A stretch of DNA of 64,000 nucleotides from Acidobacteriota bacterium (GTDB lineage Bacteria; Acidobacteriota; UBA6911): positions 87,813 to 151,812 of the forward strand of contig JAFGIY010000082.1 of NCBI GenBank assembly GCA_016929335.1, written 5' to 3'. Under the pieces are notes generated by a model. It had not been told where the DNA came from and searched no databases. It saw only the letters and a list, made by a program, of their open reading frames with translations. The number at the start of each line of letters is the position of its first letter. Position 1 is the stretch's first letter. This document shows positions 49,226-56,673 of this stretch, one piece after another. The position numbers were made by a program, and so were the translations under genes.

Positions 49226-51628
49226 CTAGATTTTTCCGAGGGCTTTTAGCACTCTTTCCGGTGTGGTGGGATAATCGAGAACCCACTTTCCGGTTGCGTT
49301 GTATATGGCCGATACCGTAATTCCCGACATGCTTGCACCGATATTCTCACCTATTCCGTAGGCTCCGTAGGCTGCATAGCCCAGATGGCTCTCGTTAATG
49401 AGGCATTGGACGTCCGGATAGTCGTTCATCGTTCCTATGTGATATCCGATGAGATCGTAGTTAAGCGCCACGCCGGTGCGCGGGCAGAAGATGTGTTCTT
49501 CGGTGCCGCTGCGTCCCAAACCCATCACCGCTCCGCCGTATTGCTGCGCATAGGCTCCTTCAGGATTGAAGAGGTGCCCGACGTCGTTGACGCAGACGAT
49601 GTTGGTCACATCGACCATGCCCGTTTCCGTATCCACCTCAACCTCAATGAAGTGGGCCTGCCTTGCCATCGCATACGATTGAGGGTCCGGTGTCCCGTCG
49701 GATTCATATCCATGAACGGTGCCGGGTACAGCAGGATGGAAGATTGCAGGATCCCGTGTCCACCATGCATCCGCCACCTCTCTCACTGTCTTCCGATTGC
49801 CTGGGTTCGCTTTCTCGAAAACCATGCTGTCTCTAATATCCAGATCTTCGGGCTTCTTATTGGGGAAGAGGGGAGTCTGTGCGGAGCCGGCAAACAAAGC
49901 CGGTCTCGGCCTTACGGCGTATTCGAGAATTTTCTGCTTTAATTCTCTGGCGGCAGGTACCAGCTGGGTATTGATGTAGCATGTTCCAAAGGAACCTCCC
50001 GGTTGCCAGAGGTGATAATTCGTATTGTCGGAACGGCGCTCCAATATGACAGTGTCTTCGTACTTGAGCCCGGCTTCCGAAGCTACCGCAAGACGCGCGC
50101 CCGACTCCGTATCGACTCCCATATCGCTGCGAGCTCCAATAATCGCGGCTTTACCTTCGCGCAGCGTCACGCATGCGAAGGAGGCACCGGGAGTGGGCGC
50201 GTGCCAGTGCCATTCATTCACGTGGATGAAACCGAGGCCGTGCATTCTTCCGTTCGGGAGCTTTTTGGTTCCCGGTGGATGCCATTTCTCATCCCATTTT
50301 ATCGCTTTTTTGCCTTTGTCGATTACTTCCTTGAGGCTCCATCTTTGGGGGAATCCATTGTCCTTCTGGTACCGCGTGACCCATTCCCAATCGTGTCCGG
50401 CGCAGCCGTCGTTTTTCAGGGCGACTTCCGTCGGGTCCAAACCCATTTCCGCAGCAATACGGGCAAACATAACGTTATGTGGGACGCAAGTATGGGCTCC
50501 ATGCCGGAAACACATATTATGCCCTGTATTGACCAGAGCCCATTCCTGCGTGCCCAGGATGTTGGGAATTTTGGTGCTGACACGCGTTTTATCAATCGCG
50601 GGATTTCTTATCCCGAGCATGTGCCAGTGCGTCGCCGTAATGGTACCGTCCTTCTTTGCCCCGACTTTGCATCTGAAAGTCCCGCAATCGTCGCCGCCGC
50701 AGTAATAACCGCTCTCGTCCCACAGCAGTTTCACCGGTTTCCCCGCAGCTCTCTTTGCCAGAATCGCGGCGAGCCGGATAAAGGCGTAGGAGTAGGAAAG
50801 CCATGAGAAGCCGCCGTACCACGAACCCTGGTAGGGCATCGTCACGGTAATCTTGGTCCATTCGGCGAGAGGCGCCCGGTGCTTTTCACGCACGGTGTTC
50901 GGAGTTGTGACCGTTGCCTGAGGAAGATCCTGATGGTGCACCCAGAGGTCCAGAAAATCACCTCTCCACTGGGCAACGCAGACGATCGGCTCAACTCCCG
51001 CAGGTGTATTGCGGGCTCGCGTGATCGTGTATTCGACCACTTTGTCGGATCCCGCAAAGCCCTTTTCAACATTGCCGAATTCTGCCCGATCGGTCAGAAC
51101 CGTATTGGGCTCCCGGGCCTTCGGATTCATGAATTTCACTTCAGGCATGATCTTCGGAGCATCCGGCTTGAGCGCTTCTTCCATATCCAGGATGAACGGC
51201 CGCTCCTCCCATTTAATTTTAAGGAGCCGCAGCGCCCGGTCGCATATCTCTTCCGAGTCGGCCACGATCACCACACCCATGGGATGCTGGTAGAACTCGG
51301 AGGTTCGAGGCAGAGTCAGGAGGTTGTAATTCCGAGACACCTCGAAGCCCGGCAGGGTTTCGTTGTCAAATTCAATATCCGGGTCATCGTACCTGAGAAT
51401 ATCCCTGACGCCCATGAGCGCCTCAGCGTCACGGGCATCGATGCTTTCGATTCTTGCGTGTGCATAGGGCGAGAGCAGGATTTTGGCATAAAGCATGCCG
51501 GGAATATCTATATCGCGCGTAAACACCGCCTGACCGCTGACCCTTTCAAACGCATCCTGCCGGGTCATCGTCCGGCTCAGGCCCGAACTGTTTTCCGGTG
51601 CCTTCCAAGTCCATGGTCTATATTCCAC
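49226..51628 (-). CDS. Xanthine dehydrogenase-family molybdopterin-binding subunit
   Basis: 800 residues from GTG, preceded by GGAGG. The N-terminal domain (DAFERVSGQAVFTRDIDIPG, MLYAKILLSPYAHARI) and the molybdopterin-binding second half (PYQGSWYGGFSWLSYSYA, GYYCGGDDCGTF) are those of the XDH/aldehyde-oxidase large subunit. GIGENIGASMSGI near the C-terminus carries the catalytic Glu as GEN. It should hydroxylate a carbon next to a heteroatom or an aldehyde, using water. The usual [2Fe-2S] and FAD-binding partner subunits are not adjacent, and the whole gene is convergent with the flavoprotein-ferredoxin pair. Partners must be elsewhere, or the neighbouring ferredoxin acts as a substitute. 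Confidence 0.88.
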   Translation of the reverse strand: MEYRPWTWKAPENSSGLSRTMTRQDAFERVSGQAVFTRDIDIPGMLYAKILLSPYAHARIESIDARDAEALMGVRDILRYDDPDIEFDNETLPGFEVSRNYNLLTLPRTSEFYQHPMGVVIVADSEEICDRALRLLKIKWEERPFILDMEEALKPDAPKIMPEVKFMNPKAREPNTVLTDRAEFGNVEKGFAGSDKVVEYTITRARNTPAGVEPIVCVAQWRGDFLDLWVHHQDLPQATVTTPNTVREKHRAPLAEWTKITVTMPYQGSWYGGFSWLSYSYAFIRLAAILAKRAAGKPVKLLWDESGYYCGGDDCGTFRCKVGAKKDGTITATHWHMLGIRNPAIDKTRVSTKIPNILGTQEWALVNTGHNMCFRHGAHTCVPHNVMFARIAAEMGLDPTEVALKNDGCAGHDWEWVTRYQKDNGFPQRWSLKEVIDKGKKAIKWDEKWHPPGTKKLPNGRMHGLGFIHVNEWHWHAPTPGASFACVTLREGKAAIIGARSDMGVDTESGARLAVASEAGLKYEDTVILERRSDNTNYHLWQPGGSFGTCYINTQLVPAARELKQKILEYAVRPRPALFAGSAQTPLFPNKKPEDLDIRDSMVFEKANPGNRKTVREVADAWWTRDPAIFHPAVPGTVHGYESDGTPDPQSYAMARQAHFIEVEVDTETGMVDVTNIVCVNDVGHLFNPEGAYAQQYGGAVMGLGRSGTEEHIFCPRTGVALNYDLIGYHIGTMNDYPDVQCLINESHLGYAAYGAYGIGENIGASMSGITVSAIYNATGKWVLDYPTTPERVLKALGKI

Positions 51629-52754
51629 TGTCGGCGGCCTCCATCTATGATTCTGCGGGCTTCTGCACTTTAAGCAGAATTGTACATCTGAGAGAGCTGA
51701 TTACAGGATGGAAAATTCCGATATTCTGAATGGAGAGCGCAAAGGGAGAGAACCGTTTATCTGAATCACAGCCATGAGCACCGCTCAAGGCGATCACGGC
51801 AAGGCAGGACAATTCACGACAGGCTTCCGCGGCAATTTTGATTAAATGATAATCTGTAAATTAATGGACTCGACCTGTAGAAGCCGATATGTAGGAAGGG
51901 CGGTCGAGATATGCGTGCTGGGGGATGGGTAAGGGTGCAGCCCTCAGACGCGCTCGGCATCTCGGGCCGCCCCACACTACCTGCACTAATAATCCGCCAA
52001 GATCAAAGCACAGGAGCAGCCGCTCCCCGTTCCCTCACCGATTTTTGCCGAGGAGCGGCTTTAGCCCGGTGATTCAGAAGCCCAAAAGGAACAGGGTTGT
52101 TCCAAGCGCATGCATATACGGGAACAGACTGAAATTCCAGGCTATTCTCGATTATGCGCTTAAACCATTAAGCGAACAAGTAGCCCGGGCAATATATATG
52201 ACTCTCCCTACAAAGACCGGCCGGATATGCAGCCTGACAGATTAACAAAATTGCCCAAAGCCATTCATTACCCGATATCACCCGGAATCATCCGGGCGTA
52301 CAGGCTCATGCAGAGCGGAGTAATTCTCCTCTCCAGCACTCCGGCTAGCTCCTTATTTAAGCAATAACCATTCCCGATGCGCCGATGCGCCGAAAGCCTT
52401 TTCTCGCGCTATCGTATTCATCTGATTTAAAATAAATTAGAGGATTTGAAAAATTGATCAAGGTCGCCGCTCGTATGTCGCTGGTGTTATGTAATTGTAA
52501 AAGAGTTTGACGCATCTAATCGTAATTCGTCTGCATCTTACGTTAAATACAAGAATTAGCAGGATTTATAAAACATCTATGGATGAGTCCCACACTGTAA
52601 AGAATTCCGACGCACTCGATATAAGAATGTCCGGCCGCCTATATTGAAGACAAGCTATACTCACAAAGAACAATGCCATAGATTTCATATGACGTCGGGC
52701 TAACCTGCCTCTGAGAGATGCAAAGGAGAGCCGGCTGAAAGGAGAAAATGGAAA
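51629..52754. other. Long intergenic region with degenerate inverted repeats
   Basis: 1.1 kb without a gene that I can support. It contains an imperfect inverted repeat at about 51891-51984 (GGGCGGTCGAGAT and ATCTCGGGCCGCCC) and a second near 52022-52060 (AGCCGCTCC and GGAGCGGCT). A 106-codon open frame (51925-52245) runs straight through both repeats and has no ribosome binding site. The rest (52250-52754) is AT-rich and probably contains promoter elements for the ABM-fold gene. Confidence 0.55.
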
Positions 52755-53060
52755 ATGATCGCACGGATTTGGCATGGATGGACAACGCCCGGCAATGCGG
52801 ACAAATATGAAGAGCTGCTCAAAAAGGAAATATTTGTCGGCATTCAGAATAGAAACATTCCCGGCTTTGACAAGATCCGGCTGTTGCGACGCAAAGCCGG
52901 CGATGAGGTGGAATTTATCACCATCATGTTCTTTGAATCGCTGGATGCAGTGAGGGAATTTGCAGGAGAAAACTATGAAGCTGCCGTAGTGCCTGCTAAC
53001 GCCAGGCAAATTCTCTCTCGATTTGACGAACGATCACAGCATTATGAGATCCGGGTGTGA
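52755..53060 (+). CDS. ABM-fold protein (antibiotic biosynthesis monooxygenase type)
   Basis: 101 residues, the typical size of a single ferredoxin-like ABM domain: MIARIWHGWTTPGNADKYEE at the start, VEFITIMFFESLDAVREFAG in the middle and a C-terminal FDERSQHYEIRV strand. Such proteins form dimers and range from monooxygenases to structural proteins; no heme-coordination or other catalytic residue can be pinned down. GGAGAAAATGGAAA precedes the ATG. The gene ends 22 bp before the convergent lipoprotein gene. Confidence 0.85.
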   Translation: MIARIWHGWTTPGNADKYEELLKKEIFVGIQNRNIPGFDKIRLLRRKAGDEVEFITIMFFESLDAVREFAGENYEAAVVPANARQILSRFDERSQHYEIRV

Positions 53061-53081
53061 CATAGGCGGTTTGGAATAGCT

Positions 53082-55382
53082 TTACCGAAGCCTCGGGTGG
53101 CCTTTCCAATCGTTCTCTCCGTCATACTCATACTCTCGATAAGCATCCACCGGAATCATCTTCAACTTTCTAAGAAAAGGCTCAATCAGCCGGCCTTGAC
53201 TATCCCGTCTCTGCGGCTCCAGCTCATATCGGACATTCTGTGCACGCACGCAGCGGCCGAGCGCATCTTTTTCCAGAACAAGCAGTCCTTCTGCATTGAA
53301 TTCGGTTTTCCCATCCGGCTGCAATCGTGTCCAACCGGCCGGCGTGCCATCGGGAGCATAGCGATACACATCGCGCCAATCCTTGGAGGAGGTAATTCGA
53401 AAATCAACGTAGTTTTCTCGCCATTCGTCAGCCACGATGCCGGGGAAGACGATTTGGCCAAGCACGACGGCATTCAAACGTTCCATCATGCCTTTTTCAA
53501 ACCGCGTGAGACGTCCCTTGAGGGGGCTATTGCCCTTTACCAGGGGCGTCAGATTTAACAATTCTCCATCGGGACTCTCGGCAACACCATATTGAACAAG
53601 CTTATTTCTGATTTTGCCCACTTTATCCAGCGCAGCTTTGCCGGCGGATTCACAGAGACGTTTCAGGGCTGCAGAATTGGCGCTCCAGAAATCCGTATCC
53701 CGCAGCAACGAATCCAACGCTCTCTGCACAAGATCCGTGGCACTGATTTTTGCTGACGTAATTTTTTTATCCAGCAGATTCTTCTCCGACATTCGGACCT
53801 GATTTACGGCCTTCTGGGCGGCATGGAGTGCAGCCGCGGCCTTTTTCTTTTCATCGGGAGAGTTGCCTGCAGCCTTTGATGCGGCGGCCGCTTTCGCCTG
53901 CTTTTCCTGCTCGGCAAGAAGCGCTGCATGTGCCGTGCGGTACTCGATCGCCAATTTGTTCAGCGCCTCTATTTCCTCCGATATGAACCGGCTTCGCAAT
54001 AATGTATTCGGCCATGATTCCGATGAAGACGCGAGGGCGTCAAAAAACGCGGTCCAATCCTTTATCGAAACAATCGATTCCCCTGCTCCATAGGCTATTT
54101 CCAACGGCCGCCTGTCCAAGCTGTAGGTTCGTGCCTCATTGTCCAGTGTGTAGAAGGTGACAAAAGCCGGCGGTGAGTAATAGGCCCCGTTGTGAACAAA
54201 GACTCCGATGTCGATGCGATTCGATTCAAGAAGAGAATCTTTGGCAATGGGCGCTCTCTCCTGATAAGGGATGGTAATCTCCGCTACGGATCGGGATGGA
54301 TTTTTATATTCGATCTTTATCTTGCTGCTGTCTCCGCGCAATACTGTCCAATAAAACTTTAATGGCCGGCGGTTGACATCTCTGCTGTTCTCGGCGCTGA
54401 CGGTAATTTTCCGATAGTAGGAAGCGCCCCTGAAAATGCGGGCAATCACCGCCGGAGTATCGCCGAGTTTTTCGGAATGCTCCGGCTCAAAGTAATCCAT
54501 CCCGTTACTGGGAGTGTCTTCCTTGACAGCTCTGATCAATGCGATCGGAGGCATATTGGCGGGAGTGATTTTATGAGCCGTCTCGACCATTCCCAGGACA
54601 TTGACCATGGTGCCCTGGAAAACCGCAGGATGAGCTTTGCCCGTCAAATATTCTTTGGAACCGGAAAGCAAAGGATTATTCATCCGCAGAAGCATCTGAA
54701 TCGTGGGCATCAGAAGACCTGTCTGGACCAGCTTTTTCTTAACTTCGGGCCGGAAAGCAGCCAAAACATACGGCATCGCCTTCATAAACGGCTGGTCCGA
54801 TCCCGAAGAGCCCTGGGATGCGATCAGATAGGGAGTGTTTGTCGGGTATAAATCTCCGTATCCTCCTATGCCGTTATGGCCGGGGTCGTGATCAAGGTGT
54901 TCCGGATAAATATACAGATTATTCCTGAGGTATTGGCTGCATAGAAACGTCAATCCGTCGGAACTGACATAGTAGCTCCTGATGTTGCTCCCCCCTTGTC
55001 TCGGTGGCGCTGAAGTGGAAGAATTGCCGAAAACAACATGCGGCAGGATTTTTGTCTGCATGCCGCTGTTCCGGTGTGTTTTGATTTGTTCTTCCGAATA
55101 TTCAATCTTCTGTAATTGCGGATAGGGAGCCAGATTCAGCAAGGAGTGGCCGCCGTCACGATTATCGTAATAATCCCCTGCATTCCCCGCTGCAGTGCCG
55201 TCGGCGTACCACTGACGCAGCATGTTGCCGATCTCGCCGCCTCCGACTGCAATGGGCGTTTGCGTCAACGGCGTGCTCAGCGGTTCCGGGCCCTTCTGCT
55301 CCCCTCCCGACCATGCGGCAAAAATGCACCCGGCCAAAATAGTCGCAAATAATCGGGCTGATGTTTTGCTTCGGGAATTCAT
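53082..55382 (-). CDS. Large unknown lipoprotein with coiled-coil insert
   Basis: 766 residues, family not recognised. The N-terminus has an export signal whose ILAGC (Cys19) fits a lipobox. The first 430 residues look globular and extracytoplasmic, with a Gly/Tyr-rich opening (GGGEIGNMLRQWYADGTAAG, YYDNRDGGHSLLNL). Residues about 470-550 are an Ala/Lys/Glu-rich coiled coil (EEIEALNKLAIEYRTAHAAL, EQEKQAKAAAASKAAGN). The C-terminal part (about 670-766) contains YAPDGTPAGWTRLQPDGKTE and ends in EYEYDGENDW, resembling the start of YD/RHS-type repeats. Possibly a substrate-binding or wall-associated protein; no function is assigned. Confidence 0.75.
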   Translation of the reverse strand: MNSRSKTSARLFATILAGCIFAAWSGGEQKGPEPLSTPLTQTPIAVGGGEIGNMLRQWYADGTAAGNAGDYYDNRDGGHSLLNLAPYPQLQKIEYSEEQIKTHRNSGMQTKILPHVVFGNSSTSAPPRQGGSNIRSYYVSSDGLTFLCSQYLRNNLYIYPEHLDHDPGHNGIGGYGDLYPTNTPYLIASQGSSGSDQPFMKAMPYVLAAFRPEVKKKLVQTGLLMPTIQMLLRMNNPLLSGSKEYLTGKAHPAVFQGTMVNVLGMVETAHKITPANMPPIALIRAVKEDTPSNGMDYFEPEHSEKLGDTPAVIARIFRGASYYRKITVSAENSRDVNRRPLKFYWTVLRGDSSKIKIEYKNPSRSVAEITIPYQERAPIAKDSLLESNRIDIGVFVHNGAYYSPPAFVTFYTLDNEARTYSLDRRPLEIAYGAGESIVSIKDWTAFFDALASSSESWPNTLLRSRFISEEIEALNKLAIEYRTAHAALLAEQEKQAKAAAASKAAGNSPDEKKKAAAALHAAQKAVNQVRMSEKNLLDKKITSAKISATDLVQRALDSLLRDTDFWSANSAALKRLCESAGKAALDKVGKIRNKLVQYGVAESPDGELLNLTPLVKGNSPLKGRLTRFEKGMMERLNAVVLGQIVFPGIVADEWRENYVDFRITSSKDWRDVYRYAPDGTPAGWTRLQPDGKTEFNAEGLLVLEKDALGRCVRAQNVRYELEPQRRDSQGRLIEPFLRKLKMIPVDAYREYEYDGENDWKGHPRLR

Positions 55383-55497
55383 TACTGGTTAGCCGACCTG
55401 TTTGAGATCATTGCCGCAGATGCGCGGGCAAATATCGGTTTCATTCCAATCGACACATCTACTTATACAAAATGCCCCGGCCGACAGCAAATCTTTC

Positions 55498-55679
55498 TAG
55501 CCCGCTTTATTCATGAAGGTTCGTTGCGAGGCGGTGCAGAGGGGCGTGGCTGCAAGGCGCGCGACGGGAGGATTCCGCAGGCGTACTCGATAGTACGTCG
55601 AGGAATCCGACCGAGTGCAACGCAGCAGACATGCCCGGATACACCGCCGCAGCAGAAGCTTCATGAATAAAGCGGGCTA
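55498..55679. mobile_element. MITE-like element with 21-bp perfect terminal inverted repeats
   Basis: The ends TAGCCCGCTTTATTCATGAAG (55498-55518) and its exact reverse complement (55659-55679) bound 182 bp with no coding capacity. The interior contains a second inverted repeat (GGATTCC at 55570 facing GGAATCC at 55602). A related end is found alone at 29712-29744. Both outer ends start with TA, as expected of elements that target TA dinucleotides. The element fills most of the space between 55383 and 55832. Confidence 0.75.
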
Positions 55680-55832
55680 AATACCCTCGCCGGAATCCTT
55701 GAGGCCCGGAACCGCTGCCTCTGCGTTGCCCGGCCGATCCGGGGGTTTATCCAATTCAATTCTTGGCAATCTTCATTTATGATATCCCGAAACATTGCCT
55801 GTTTCCGTAGAGAAGCTGAGGCAGGAATTCTT

Positions 55833-56435
55833 ATGGACATGGACAGAACTGAAATTGTTCAAAAAGTAGCTTCCCAGCTCTCAGCGCACCCCAACGCAGC
55901 TCTTCCTATTATTGCCGAAAGATTGGGAACAACCGAGCGCGAAATAGAGGATGCTCTCCAGGAAATGGAGGGTTTGTCCTTTCAGGAATTTCGGACAAAC
56001 AGCCGGCTGGAGCAGGCGTTCAAACAGCTCGGAGAACTGAGCATCGCGGCAAACGGGCCATGGGAGATAGTCCGCGCAAGGCGGCGGCTGGCCATACCCA
56101 AAGCCACGGTTCGATATAAAATTCTCAGCTTCTGGGGCAGAAAAGGTGATTATTCCGGTCCATGCCCGCTTGTTGATATCAGCAAAGATGGATTGGCCCT
56201 GCTTGCCGATCAGGATGCGAATCCCATGAAGCTTCTATCGCTGATTTTAAAACTCCCCGGAGAAGAAGAGACACTCGAGATCAAGGGCCGTGTCGTGTAT
56301 GCCGTGGCAACCGGCATTGCGGGTTTCCGTTATCGGATTGGAGTCCGGTTTTTGCCTTTCTCTGAAAAAAGGAGCTGTAATCCGGTCAAGGCGCTGGACG
56401 CTTTGACCCGCATCGAGGAAACTTATACGCCATAA
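55833..56435 (+). CDS. PilZ-domain protein
   Basis: About 200 residues from the ATG that follows GGCAGGAATTC (the open frame reaches back to 55779). The N-terminal part (1-65) is helical and HTH-like (AALPIIAERLGTTEREIEDA). The C-terminal part is a PilZ domain: RARRRLAIP gives the RxxxR motif, VDISKDGLALL the D-x-S-x-x-G motif, and GFRYRIGVRFLPF the final strand. PilZ domains bind cyclic di-GMP. It lies upstream of a hybrid sensor kinase with the same orientation, 238 bp away, so the two may both serve a signalling pathway. Confidence 0.85.
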   Translation: MDMDRTEIVQKVASQLSAHPNAALPIIAERLGTTEREIEDALQEMEGLSFQEFRTNSRLEQAFKQLGELSIAANGPWEIVRARRRLAIPKATVRYKILSFWGRKGDYSGPCPLVDISKDGLALLADQDANPMKLLSLILKLPGEEETLEIKGRVVYAVATGIAGFRYRIGVRFLPFSEKRSCNPVKALDALTRIEETYTP

Positions 56436-56673
56436 TTGGCCCTAATCTTTCGTCACTTAAAAAACCAAAACAAAAATGCTATTAGGCTGCGGAGGCTTCA
56501 AACCGCCGCTCCTTTATCCAAAAGGTCTTTGTTCCGGCAGGCGGCTTAGTGTATTCTCATTCTTTGATCGCTCTCGGGTGACTCAGCAGATTACTGAGCA
56601 GTATAAAGCCGCCGACCAGGCGTGCGAAGCAGGCCTTAGCTCCATAGAAAGATCCAGTGGCGTCGGTATCTCC

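Noticed and set aside
51925..52245. 106-codon plus-strand open frame
   Set aside because: It passes through two inverted repeats, has no ribosome binding site and no recognisable similarity.
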